Assembly (NCBI GenBank): GCA_024449915.1
Contig: JAMZAV010000068.1
Span: forward strand, 620,001-684,000
Source of the DNA: Sweltsa coloradensis
Lineage: Eukaryota > Arthropoda > Insecta > Plecoptera > Chloroperlidae
Length of the DNA: 64,000 nt
Direction of reading: 5' to 3'
Within the stretch, counting starts at the first letter, position 1. Each line of letters opens with the position of its first letter. The notes under the pieces were generated by a model that ran no database searches, was not told where the DNA came from, and saw only the letters and a program-made list of their open reading frames with translations. The position numbers and the translations under genes were made by a program. Of the stretch, positions 24,936-37,080 are shown piece by piece.

Positions 24936-25655
24936 GATATTTCAAAGTGTTATCATGCTGAACTCGTTATAACATTCTGTTCTATGTTTGTGCATATTTT
25001 CATAACACATGCAATAGGGAAGGCTCACCAGTTTTAGATATTAGCGCTGGTGTACAGAATCAGTAAATATTCACTTAAAAACACCATCGTCATAATCCAA
25101 AATAAATACTTTATATTCCACAAAGGTACAAAGTTTTACGTTTACTCTTTCCTGCGCATTTATCGTGAAAAGACGTGTGACGTCATAACCCTAAATACAT
25201 TGTTGGTTACTAGGAAAACGCTAAAGTCCCGTCGCGTTGTTGAGCGAGTACCGGTACGTGCAACACGACCCGAGTACGACATTCCCATAATGTTACATAC
25301 CAATAAGTCTTTAAGGTCTTGACCGATTTAGCTGAAAATTCGTAAAATGGGAGAGAATGTTGGACAAATTGACCCTGCAAATTTCATAACGATTGGAACA
25401 TTTTTATTTTTGGTATGTACATGTGTGCAAAATTTCAGGTCGATCAGAGAAACGGTGCGACCTGTACCGAAGCAGTAACAGAAAAAAAAGAAAAAACAGA
25501 CATTCGAGCCATAAGAGTCAAGTGGAGACGCTCGCTACGCTCGCTCAATGAATTAAATTGTTCACGGTTTTCTAGATCTCGAAGCAAAATTCACCGCTCG
25601 GCCGTTTACCAGTTCGTGTTAAAAACAAAAGTCCATTGTTGACATTTTCTTTATT
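24936..25655. other. Spacer with partial repeat similarity
   Basis: CTAGGAAAACGCTAAAGTCC at about 25210 repeats the segment at 20699. About 25526-25550 has CGCTCGCTACGCTCGCTC, like the arm of the TIR family. These suggest a degraded relative of the TIR family; no gene was recognised. Confidence 0.4.
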
Positions 25656-26180
25656 GGATGAGCAAAGCGAAGATTCAATTTCACTGACCCCTCAAAAAAT
25701 TTAGCTCCAATGTCTCTTTCTTTTTTTTTCTGTCTGTTTGTTCGCTCTCTACCGGGCAAACGGCATAAATGCGATCTTGATGAAAATTGGAAGGGACCTT
25801 CGAAATCTTTGAACTTAGACCTGCCACGTTTTTGTGTACAATCGAAGAAATATTTCTCATGAATATCGTACTTTAACGATTTTTTTCGATTTTTAGTGAG
25901 ATATTTTCGTGACATTTGGGCCGATTCTTACCAAACGGGTAGGACTACAAAGTTCATATTTTACATGGAGTTGAAAAAGTTAGCCAGAATCCATAGAATA
26001 AAGGTTTTAATATGAGTTTTTTTAGGTATGTAATAACAATTAACAAGTAACAATAGAAACTTGACAACAATCACCTACAATGCGTTCAAAAAGAACTTGC
26101 AAAAGTAAAGAGATCCCACGCAAACTAAAAACTTATTAAAAAAGCTCATCCATCAACGCGACTAGAAAAAGCGTTTGCGA
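25656..26180. mobile_element. TIR element (GGATGAGC family), copy 3
   Basis: Starts GGATGAGCAAAGCGAAGATT and ends around AAGCTCATCC (26151), followed by ATCAACGCGACTAGAAAAAG that is also shared with copy 4. Shared internal blocks include TGTTTGTTCGCTCTCTACCG, GGGCAAACGGCAT, CTTGATGAAAATTGGA and GGTTTTAATAT. The central part resembles the arms of copies 1 and 2 (CCTTCGAAATCT, ACAATCGAAGAAATATTTCTC), so all four belong to one superfamily, in two subfamilies. It has no coding capacity. Confidence 0.65.
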
Positions 26181-26987
26181 AGCTTCCTAGTAAATGTTAT
26201 CATAAAACCAGTAATCGTTAAAAAAGTATACACAAATGTTCAAATGTTTATCTTAAACAAATTATTGTTTATTATCATACTACAAACAAATTTTATTCCA
26301 AAAGTGCTTTTAGAAGTAAGATAATCACCAAAAATGCAGTTTTTTCAATGAGCACACGGTGATTGGTTGTAGGGTTATGACATATTGCCCTGTTTTTCCC
26401 GGCATTATTACGCTAAAACTTTAAGCTCACTTTTTTGACAAAAAATATTTTTTAAATAAGGAAAATTTTATATTTATGTAATCAGAAACTGGCCCTGAAT
26501 ACAGTAGAATAATAAAAAAAATGAGACTTCCCTATTGCAGGCTTTAAAAAAAGGGTATTGGCCATTTAAATTGTGACATAAAATAAGACATTTAAAAAAA
26601 ATTATTACTTATTAATAAATAAACAATTTATTGGCGAAAATAATCAATTGCCCGTACAATTTTTTTTTATCAAACATCCGTTTTCTTAGCCTTGATAAAC
26701 GCACGCCAACGTCAGCTTGATTTGTGATGATGACTGACGAATACAGGAGTATATAAAAGGACTTATTAGATAAATCTTTGTACTTCCTTGATGAATTCTT
26801 CGACCCTATCCCAGTATAAACGTTGTATTTACATTACATTAGGAATGTTACAATTTGAAAACAAATTTATTATTATTTTTGCAATGAAATATTGTAGTAC
26901 TACACTGACTTATAGTTGTGGAACAAATTTTATGAACAATCAAGAACTAAAACAATCATCAAAACAGTGTAATATTATATTAGTGTA
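26181..26987. other. No recognisable gene; isolated TATA-like site
   Basis: Plain AT-rich DNA. GTATATAAAAGG at about 26748-26759 is a strong TATA consensus, but no gene follows, so it may be chance. Confidence 0.35.
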
Positions 26988-27011
26988 GATATTTGGTGGA
27001 GGTGCCGGGTC
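26988..27011 (+). other. tRNA-Ala primer-binding-site-like motif, copy 2
   Basis: Identical over 24 bases to the motif at 24561 and in the same orientation, while the flanking sequence on both sides is different. Confidence 0.5.
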
Positions 27012-27433
27012 AAACGTTGAAATATTAAAAGATTACACAGAAGTTTAATTCTCGATCTACATGTTAATACACGGGTATTTTATCGTGTTACGAACTAAAG
27101 AGAGAATAACGTTTATTTATTTTAGGGCTGTGACCCCGAACCATTAGCTACATGCAATTATAGACATTTTATAATTGTTTTTAAAATAATTTGTTTTGCG
27201 GTTTATGCCACTTATTGAGTTAATCACAATTCTAATCAATTATTTTTAACGTTAATCAAATTTTAAAATAAGCTTGTGACATAATTTCAGGCCACGAAAG
27301 CATTCGTCAACATTATTATATAAAATATTAATTTCATGATTAACCTTGGTTTTATAGTAAGCAACTACTACCAGATTCTTTCAATTTCAGACTATTAATT
27401 TTCAGAAGCTATTTGACCAGAATACATATTATC

Positions 27434-27558
27434 AGACGAGTGTATTAAACAATTAACCAAGGTCTATATTTTAACACTTACTTGTGTGAATCTCTGTGTC
27501 TGACCGGACGTAAGTGTTAAAAATATAGACCTCGGTTAGTTGTTTAATACGCTCGTCT
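27434..27558. repeat. Hairpin with ~48-bp arms
   Basis: The arms at 27434-27481 and 27510-27558 are inverted copies with a few mismatches. The left arm includes AGACGAGTGTATTAAACAAT and the right ends with ATACGCTCGTCT; the loop is about 28 nt. The arms include a CCAAGGTCTATATTT element. It could be a small foldback element or a relic of inverted duplication. Confidence 0.75.
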
Positions 27559-28160
27559 TATATTATATACATATATATTTTAATGTATAAATCAAGGAGC
27601 CTGCCGTAACAATAATTTATTATTCTGGCATGCAAGTTATTTTTAATTTGTTTTCAAATATTTTAGAGTACCGGTACAAGACTTCAGTCAAGAACTTCCA
27701 CAACATACTTATCTTTGAAATGTCTTCTTGTTTTGAGCACCTGTGTAGTGTACGTGTAAAATGCACTTTTCTATGGCAATGCTATTTTATTGCATTTCTC
27801 GTCATGTGAATACAACGTGCAATGTATATTCTGCACGACAAGATAAGTAGAGTATTCCATACTTATCTTTATACAATCTACTTTCTTTGAAAGAGTGTGT
27901 ACTCTACTACTGTTTATTATGTCTACGCCAACTGAATCGAAGGGAACAGATTATTATGGAAATATATTGATGTTGCAATGTTTAAAATATATGTTTGATA
28001 ATAAATACCAATGTAAGTGTAATATTTGAATCTATGAAATACTTATAGTATGCTAGTTTTTTTTATCACTCGTTGATACAGCATTCCAAAATCGATAAAC
28101 CGAAAAAATATAATACAGATTCACGGCGTACAATCAATAAATTGTTTAGAAATTTCAATT
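27559..28160. other. No recognisable gene
   Basis: Nothing supported. Confidence 0.45.
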
Positions 28161-28240
28161 TGTTTATCGATTTGGTATGTCGGGAAATGCTCTTGAAGGT
28201 AGAATTGATTGAATTTTATAATACATCGATTTTTGGTTTC
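28161..28240 (-). repeat. Degenerate SINE body
   Basis: Reverse-complemented it shows ATGTATTATAAAATTCAAT, ATTCTACCTTCAAGAGCAT, TTCCCGACATACCAAATCG and ATAAAC, a worn version of the SINE body and tail. Confidence 0.5.
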
Positions 28241-31200
28241 TTTAACACATTGAAACACAAAAAAATCAAACACCATCACATATTATAGAAGTTACTAAGC
28301 TAGTTTATTATCGTCCTCAAATATATGTTTCACCTCCGATTGGCACAGATGACTTTAAAGTTTTGTGCTGTAAATACCCAAAACATCTTCATTTCGAATT
28401 TGATTTTTATATCAGTATTAAAACTAATGGAATTGCAATACTTGGACTTAAAACTAAAACCGATAAACTTGGATCGACTGAAACTCGGACTCGTTTCGGA
28501 TCTGCGCATTGAGAGTGTAGTATATTAACACGCTCTAAAGTTTATCACTTGGTTGTAAAACCAGGTCAAGCGGGAGCCTACCACTTTACCGTTCACGAGT
28601 TTAATGCAGATACGTTTTCTACTTTAGTTGTAAAATTGAAATTTATCCTGCTAATGGTTCTCTTAAAACATTTATCAGGTGGTGGTGAGACAAATTGCAA
28701 GTAGCGGCAGAGCTTGGTTGTCTGGTTGGGGGCTAAAGATGTGGTGTGTGCCCCGTGGGAATCCCTCCCGTGTTTTACTGGAGTTATCAGGAGCGGCGCA
28801 CTAGCACTGTAATTAGCGGAATACGTGTACTTCGCTTTTAGAGTAAACAATAAATTAATGACTGGATTTAATATTTTAAACAATACCTGCATAGGAAATA
28901 TATACGTGAAATATTTCGTTAGATAAAATGTTGGTAAACAGATTAAAAACTTTAACTATTGAGTAAGTCATTTACCAAATAACAGATTAACTGAACACGA
29001 AAATGGGACAAGACAGTTTTTTGTAGGATACCATCAACTCGATTATGAAGATCAATCATTTCCTTTATTATGTCGAAACCAAACATTACCAACACACTAC
29101 TCCAAGTTTGTCCTGGCTCGCATCTGCATTTAAACGTATTCGTGCTATCCGTGTCACATAATGATTGATAGATAGAAATGATTCATTTACACATCGATTT
29201 ATCGGGATTAAGGCGCAAGTAGTTCGTTTACTAGGTTGCGTTTTAAATGTAGTGTAACAATGGATGGTGCAAGTAAAGATTTGATAAACGATTTTAACTG
29301 AAAGCCCAAGCCCATATTTTATTCTTCTTCTTGCAAAAACGTAATGCACATGGTGGAACGTATACATTATGCTTATTTTATGAACGAGTTAAATTCGAGA
29401 AAAATAAATTGATACGAACTAAATCTGCTTATGTACTTTATTTTATTTTATTCAAAAATGGATTTTGTGTACAATAAAATGTACTTTGATAGCTCTGTTA
29501 ACTAAAATAAAATGAATGATTTTTTCACTTGTTCTCTGAGTTTTAAATAATAATATACTTAAACAATTGCAGTATGCAATGTGTTGTTTTATTAACTCGA
29601 GGGCATAATTACCAAGTCTCGCAACAATAGTGAATCATTATTATCTGCGACGCATTTATATAATCTAGTTAAAACTACTAAATAAGCTCGAATTAAACTG
29701 TATATGTCTGCATTAAAAGTTAGAACTCCACATTGCCAACAACTGTGTTACAAATTCTAATAATGAAAATGTGTTGTGTAGTATAAAATAAAAATTGGAA
29801 ATGTAACGAGGATTTGAAACCTTAAAACATAGAATGTTGCTACATCCCCACTGTTGTACTTCATTACAGTAGTTTTTGTAATTTCAAGTACATTAAAAAT
29901 AATGTCAACGCATAGTTTTAGTAGAGTAATGTTTAAAAACAGACTCTCGTATACTTGAAACATATTTTGTTTGTACATATTTATGCTACGACAGATATTT
30001 CCCTCCTGACAAGTGTAGGCCTACATTTTTTTATCACGTGTACCTTGAATGAAATATAGGCTTATCTGTAGGACCTGTTCTGTGTGCAAAAGGATTAGGT
30101 GATTATAATACAATATTTATAACGTTGAATGGTTACAGTTGTTCAATTAAACTGAAAAGCAGCCTTAGTTAACTCTCGCGTATAGATGAAAACGTAATTG
30201 TAATTAGAAACAAAGCATTTCCTTTCTAAATTTTCGTGTGATAGACGTTACACTGAAAATATGACGCATTTCACTCGAAAAACAGATTACGTAATTAAAA
30301 ACTTATTTCAGTTGTGTTGTTTGCCAATTTATTACCATATTTCGGTAATCGTGCTAGACCCATGACTCACTGACCATTTATTTCGTACATGTCAAGGAGA
30401 TAAAAATGAGACGAGGGAAAACAAAACAGAAACTTGTTCGTATTGGTCAGCTTTGCAGTGATTAATTGCTTGTGTCAAACCTGGGTCAAAGGGTTATTAA
30501 CGTGAAACAAAGTATGGATTATCATTGTCAAGTTATCGGCGTGGTCACACTGGAGGACAAGCTGAAATAAATCAGTGAATACAAATTTAAAACGCCAAAG
30601 GAGCTTTAATCGTCGGGCATTATAAATAGAAGCGAACACTGGCACCGCTGTAGCAAATTAGTCAACCCCGCGTGCACGCAACCAGGACTGTAGGCCCGTA
30701 TACTCATATTCATTACGGGTGTGGTAGTTTGTTTGGAGATTAGACTAATCTTTTTGCCACGGAACAATATACTCATGAGCTAAGTTTGTAATTTGTGCGA
30801 CTCTAATTATTCAAATATAGTTCTGCCAGTTAAAGAAAAACTATATATTGATTTTATTATGAATGAGATTTGTTTAATGAATTAATTGTATGAATGTGTT
30901 GAAAAATCTAAGAAATTGTAACTACCTTTATTTTTTTCTTCAAAAATTCAAAAGTAATTTTTCATCAAGAGAAAACGAAAATATCTCAATTATTATTTAA
31001 TACCGGAAGTAGTATTATAACACTTAATAAAGTCATGTAAGTAGCTTATAACACAATTTAAATTGTTGGAGAAAATTAAAACCATTAGATTGTAAATATA
31101 AATAACTTTTTATTGTTGCATTGTAGCCAACTGTGCAACACCAAAATCAAGACCAGGAACTAACTAAACGCATGAAATATAAGAATAGACACAACTATTT

Positions 31201-31918
31201 TCTTTGTTTGTATATAAATAATAAAGTTTCTCCTCTTGACACTTATTTTGGGTAAAATCTGAGGCAATCTCGTGTAAACTACAATATAATATGCAGTGCA
31301 TGATAACCGAGAGAGTGCAATATACTTATTTATGATATACACAATCATTATAAGAAAGTCGAAATGCAATAAAGATTATAGAATTGCCCATTACAAAGTG
31401 TAGGCTTACATATAGGGTCATAATGTATAACAACATATTTTGTCTTTCTCAATAAATTTAAACAATATTTTCATGCATTATAGGATAGATTGTAACGCAA
31501 AAGCATAATGATTTTGATAATTGTATGTGATATCATTTCCTTTTGACGGTAGTGGTTCCTGGGATCCCGTTGTGTCTACTGTTATTCACCACGATAATGT
31601 TTTAGCTTTTACCTTTTTCTCTTTCCGTTTCTGGTGTGTCATCCTGCCGACAATAGCCACGAGCGGTAGGCTTTGAAATCGATTTGGATTTTGAGAAGGG
31701 ATTGTAAGAATTCAGCCCGGAGAATTGTGAAATACATGAGAGAAATGTATGATATGAAATATTGTCATGTGCTGGTTGAATAAAAGAAAAGAAGACGAAG
31801 AAAAATCGCTTTAGCCTTCTTGCTTCCACCGGCTGGCTATCTCGTTCATACATTACATACAAAAAATACTTAACAAGTCAGTTTATAATATTTAGTAGAA
31901 TACCAAGTCTACATGCTA
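28241..31918. other. Long stretch without recognisable gene
   Basis: No family motif in any frame. TATAAATAG at about 30622 lies some 130 bases after GGGTCAAAGGG (about 30484-30494), which resembles a nuclear-receptor half-site pair. These are only suggestive of a promoter and no downstream coding exon was seen. Confidence 0.4.
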
Positions 31919-31965
31919 TCAATTCCACATACGGGAGTGTTTCCCGACTAAGCGCAAAGAGAAAC
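31919..31965 (+). repeat. SINE tail fragment
   Basis: TCAATTCCACATACGGGAGT followed by GTTTCCCGACTAAGCG and AAGAGAAAC matches the tail of the SINE family; head and body are absent. Confidence 0.6.
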
Positions 31966-34350
31966 AAGGCAGTTTATATTGTGCTATTCAGTAGTAAAAA
32001 TAAGATATTTGTGTCTTTTTGTTTACTAGGTATATATAAAATAATAATGTGTAGAACAGCATGCTCACCTAATTTCCTAATAAAAATGTTTTATTAGAGT
32101 AGTGTTGTAATTTATAACTTAAAATCAATTAAGTAACACAATTATTGCATTGTATAATTTTATCTAGTTACTGCTGATATAATCTTCAGTGTACGCATAA
32201 TTCAAAATCAAAAGTATGTCCAAAGTAACCTTTTCCAATGCTGGCATTACATACGTATGTCATCCATGTCGTTAGCAGTACGAAAATACATTGGATCAAT
32301 TTTAATTGTTTACCAAAGCAGCATTATAATATAAGGTTTAATGGAATCGTTATCTTTGCATAAAATAACCAATTTTGCTATAAATTTTACGATAAACCTC
32401 ATTTGATGTTTTACATTTCATTATTTTGAGTGCATTGATGTAAATAATTTTATTCAGTTACACAACTTTGTAAATAAGTTCTTTCAACTAAATAGAATAG
32501 ACGTTAGATAAATAAATAAACACAGTATAAATAAAAATACTAAACACTCCATGAAACGTAGGACAAAGAAATACACAAATACATGCATGCAAAAAGGAAC
32601 TGCTATGAATTACGTTTTCGTATTTGCCGACATTGCAAAAAAAGGTTCTGTGATTTTGTAAAGCAAAATATGTTTTAAAAGATATAAAATATATTTGAAT
32701 AACAAAGTGTTTAAAAGCAACGTGAATTATATTTGTGTGATTGGTGGTTTGAAATTTAAATTGAATTAATAATTTTTAGTTTGGTGTTTTAAATGTGTTT
32801 AGTTATGTTTAACAAGAAAATTGTATTTATTTCAGAAGTGGACCAAACTGGATCACTCTTTTCTTATTTTGATACGCTTCCCTTCCGTTTAGAAAACTAA
32901 AGACGTTCAGTTTGTTTCTTCTTGGTCTTCCCAAACCTTTGTTACCGTACATTGTGTATTTTAATCGGTTCTGGCTTCACAATACCGTTCCTGTTGAATT
33001 CAATGGCTGAAAGAAGGAATTATAGCTAGACAAAGGATTAAAAAAAGGGGGAGCGGGTTGGTGGTTTGAGAGAGAATGCGCTGATAACGTAAAAAAAACT
33101 CGCTTAAAATCGTAAATTGAGCCTCTTGGTGTAGAATACGTTTTTAAAAGAAAGTGTGGAAGACTATTTTTCTAAAACAACACCAAAGTGCGAATTGACG
33201 GTAAAAATCTCAAATAAAGATATTAAAATTAATTTATTCGACACGTCTTATTGCGATGTTATCATAATTCTTACAGATTGAATTTAACAAAATGTACAGA
33301 ATGCATTTTACATGATAAAGATTCTTAAGTAACTGTATTTATTTAAATCATCAATGTAAAATCAAGCTGATTTGAAGCGTGTGAAATTCGACAGTGTCGT
33401 ACAAATATGATCTTAAATAAGATTGTATTCGAACGCATGTTTGTTGCTCACAGATAATTTCTTATCAAACAAATTGTACTCGTAAGATCAAGCATGTGCG
33501 CTATCTACCCGTCTATCCCACATCCCCATTAGGGACCCCTCCTTCCAACCAGCGTTTTGTACGGAATTGAAACAGCTCTTTTCATAAGAAATTTCATATT
33601 TTATTTTTTCAGGATACGGGTAGATTTTTGATAAAGGGTTTTTGTCGTGGACGACGGTAATAAAATATCCATGTTTCAATTACCCTCAGCTGTGGTAGAA
33701 CATACGCGACCCTCCATTATGACACGGCCTAGGGAGGGAGGGGAGGGGAAGGGGGGTGACCAGTGATTACTAGGCCCCGGCTCAAGTTATTCATTAGTCT
33801 CTCTCACGCGAGCCATCAAAGCAAGATCAAAAGACACGTTTACGAACCCAACCAAAGGATTCGTGCTCTTTTATAGCCAATAAACTCTCTTGAAATAAAT
33901 TTTACAGGAATAATCGGTTTATAATTGCTACTTACAAATATTCTGCTATCTAAAATTAAATCCGTGTGAATCAATTCGACACATCTAATCAGCTGTAAGA
34001 TTAATGTTGCTGTTATTAATTCACCACGACAACATTAGCAACATTAACGGGCACCAAGTTATAAGGTCAGACGTACAAGGTAGCTCCGTGGGGAAGCTAG
34101 TTGCCAATACTAGCACGTCGTGTGTTACGATTATTGTAGTAGTGGGATAGGGATAGCAATGCTGTTTTAGGTATAATGAGGCAGCTGTGGTGTACAAATG
34201 TGTATGTGAGTACGCCCATATATAGTGATACTAGTTATTTCTAGTGATTTTTTAATCGTTTTCTGGAAGTAGAATTATATTGAAAACGAATGTTTTTATA
34301 AGCATACAACCACAACAAAAAACAATTTAGTCAATAAAAAACATCGGTAC
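31966..34350. other. No recognisable gene; G-run at 33731-33757
   Basis: Plain AT-rich DNA. A plus-strand tract of at least four G-runs (GGGAGGGAGGGGAGGGG and GGGGGG) at 33731-33757 could form a quadruplex. Confidence 0.45.
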
Positions 34351-34390
34351 GTAAAGCCGGAGGTTCTGGGTTCGATCCCCAGACGGGGCA
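34351..34390 (+). repeat. tRNA-like 3' half
   Basis: GGTTCTGGGTTCGATCCCCA followed by GACGGGGCA looks like a T-arm with B-box and part of an acceptor stem. There is no D-arm or anticodon arm upstream, so it is a SINE or tRNA fragment. Confidence 0.45.
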
Positions 34391-36235
34391 AACTTTTACG
34401 ACAATTGCTATCATTTAATAGCATTATATTGTTTTGCATATAACTGGCTGTAGAAGTGCCAGTGGTAACTGTTCCAGAATTTGATTTTGATAATATGCTA
34501 CGAATTTCAAAAACTTAAGTGATTTGATTATCATATATTTTTTTTTAATATTGCCTTTGAAATAATAGTTTTGATAATTACTTTTTATGCGCAGTGAAAA
34601 TTCTTCTACTTACAATAGGTATAAATCTGTGGTTGGCTCCACAAATTTCTAAACATTGACCAAAAAATAACCCAGGACGTCTAAGAAGAAAACTTTGATT
34701 TAAATTAACCGAACAGAACATTGTACAATTTACTCAGGGGTGTATTTTTGTTGTATAGGGTATACTCATGAATATTTACTTTAATTTTTACATTGGGTTC
34801 CATTAAATTAGTTATTTGGAAAAGTGAGCCTTTATTGGATTAACTTAGGTGTTATGGACAGTGGAGAAAGCAGTGATAAAGGGTAAATCTGCCAATTGGT
34901 AGGGCAATGCAATTGTGAAATAACATCTTATCGTGTGTTAAGTACAGAAGGCCTACACATATAAAATCAACAATTATTTAAGAGGTGATTTGTATGAATT
35001 TATGAATTATAGCTACAGTGAATTTTACGATTTGGTCTTGTTACAATATCTTACTTCGGTTGCTTGAAGTGAAACACAAACTTTCAATTTTTTAAATAAT
35101 TGTTTTATTATAAAGAATATTTCATCGTCAGTTTGCATGGGAAGAATTTGTTTAAAAAGAAAGTTCCAAGATTATATTTCTACTTTTTGTTTGCTGTTAA
35201 ATTTAAATTCAATGCGTTCAGTTACGAAATCTTACATACAAGCGCGGTTTCTGTCATCTATAAAACTTGATAAGAAAATACAATTATGTTCTCTAAAAGA
35301 AATAAAAATTGAAGCAGTTTGTAAACATAAAATACCAGATAGCAATGAACAAAGTTGTCCTTCAAACTAGGCAAGTAATTAATACACTTTTATAACGTCC
35401 ATGATTTCATATCAGAATAATTTTTTATTAATAATGGCTGTGATAAAGTTTGGAAGTGAGTCCATGTTCGTACAAAATAATTATTTTAAAATGTAATCTG
35501 GGTGTTTATATTTATTTACTGTAAATTCAATTTAGTTTCTCAGTTCAGTCAGTAAATAAACACATAACAACGTTTGCAGGAAAAAAAAGGAAGGCAAGAA
35601 TCACATACCCTTATTTCGTATTGCACAACACTAACTTTGCCATGTTTGACAGTTTACAATCCAATAATAATACAGCAAAAATAGTAAATTTCCTATGTCA
35701 CCACGTATTTCGTTGTAAAAACTGTAATCCTGGAGTTAATCATATAAAACTGCTATTTTGTGTTATCGTGGTCCCATGATCGCCTGGACTTAAGTGGTGA
35801 CCATGCTTATGGAAATTACAATTTTTTGCTGCATGGCTAATTTGAGTGAACGATGTGGACCGGGGTCCATGGTAGTTCATTGATTGGTATGCACCTTTTT
35901 ACCGCGTGCTGGCGCAACAAGGGTCGGGAGTGTAGGAGTGGAATGTCTATAACTTCCGGACGGCGTGTCAAGAACGTATCAGAGTAACAATTTCCACGCT
36001 TGATGCATGTTATTCCCGGTCATTAAGACCCAATGAGATGTTTTATGCTAAGAAATTCATAGTTCTTCGTGGACGCTTATTGCCACGCAATACAAAAGTG
36101 AGGCTGCAATTTTTTTACAAATGCCTGTTTCCGGCAAAACAGAGAATAATAGATGGTTACTTAAAGTGTTATCTGGAACAAAAATCAACCGTAAATATAG
36201 AATTTTCAACTTATTTTTACTATTAATATTTCATA
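34391..36235. other. No recognisable gene
   Basis: Nothing supported; the 77-codon frame at 35137-35370 is lysine-rich, of AT-driven composition, and shows no motif. Confidence 0.45.
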
Positions 36236-37080
36236 TGGAAACAAGTCGCGCAAGCGCGGCTTGAAGCCGCTACGCGGAGGGCGTGGAAAACCTCGTACTC
36301 GGAATACCTCGTAGTTGGAAAACCTCGTTGACGCGACAAAATCGCGAATCGGTCCGTGTACGGCCGCGATTCGGTAGTTTTTCGGGTAACGTTTGTCGTT
36401 TTTTCGAAGTCCTGGGACAAATTTGTTTTACGGGACACTTTCGGTACGCCGCCGGACGCTGTCCGCCGCCTCTAAGTACGGTGAAAAATAATTTTCGAAA
36501 TCGGAACATTTTTACGTATTTTGTGTAAAATGTGTGAGAAATGTTTTCCTGGGACAATTGTTAGGGACTCTGACGTGAAAGACGCCACTTCATACGCACT
36601 TGTATGCAATGCTGCTATCGATACATTCCCTGCGCCACGTCATGAGCCACATTACGTCAATCCTCGGGAACGGTCCTGACCTTGACAGAATGTGATGCTC
36701 CACGCGTCAGACCGGCCAAGCCAGGCCAAGCTATGCAACAATCCCAGTAACATCTGGTGTGTCTCGCCCGTCCGAAGGTCGTGAATCTCCGAGCCGTTGC
36801 CTGATTATTTGAAAATTCAAGGTTCGGTTGTATTACCATGTTAGGTTTTACATTTCCCTTCTGATGAGGAAAAATCGCAAACCGAGACAGTTTTCCAGTT
36901 TTTCTTTCATTCTCGGCTATGGTAATTAAACAGAATAAATCTGAGGCGACAAATGCATGTCCAAGAATAATCAAAAAGTTCAATTGCTGACGCTTCCTTG
37001 TTTTCCGACACTTTTTCGGGACGTCGCCGGATCCTACCCGCCGCCCCGAAGCTGCGGGTAAAAGAGGATGTAGTAAAAAA
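36236..37080. other. GC/CpG-rich block with a diverged direct repeat
   Basis: Much richer in CpG than its surroundings. About 36435-36495 and 37003-37070 are related in direct orientation (GACACTTTCGGTACG against GACACTTTTTCGGGACG, followed by CGCCGGA and CCGCCGCC). A 144-codon minus-strand frame at 36657-37091 is the longest frame in the window outside the copia and BEL elements. It has no motif I recognise and no convincing codon bias. An unfamiliar transposon remnant is my preferred reading; a host exon cannot be excluded. Confidence 0.35.

Noticed and set aside
26748..26759. TATA box as a promoter
   Set aside because: Good consensus but isolated in AT-rich DNA with no downstream coding exon or initiator I could support.
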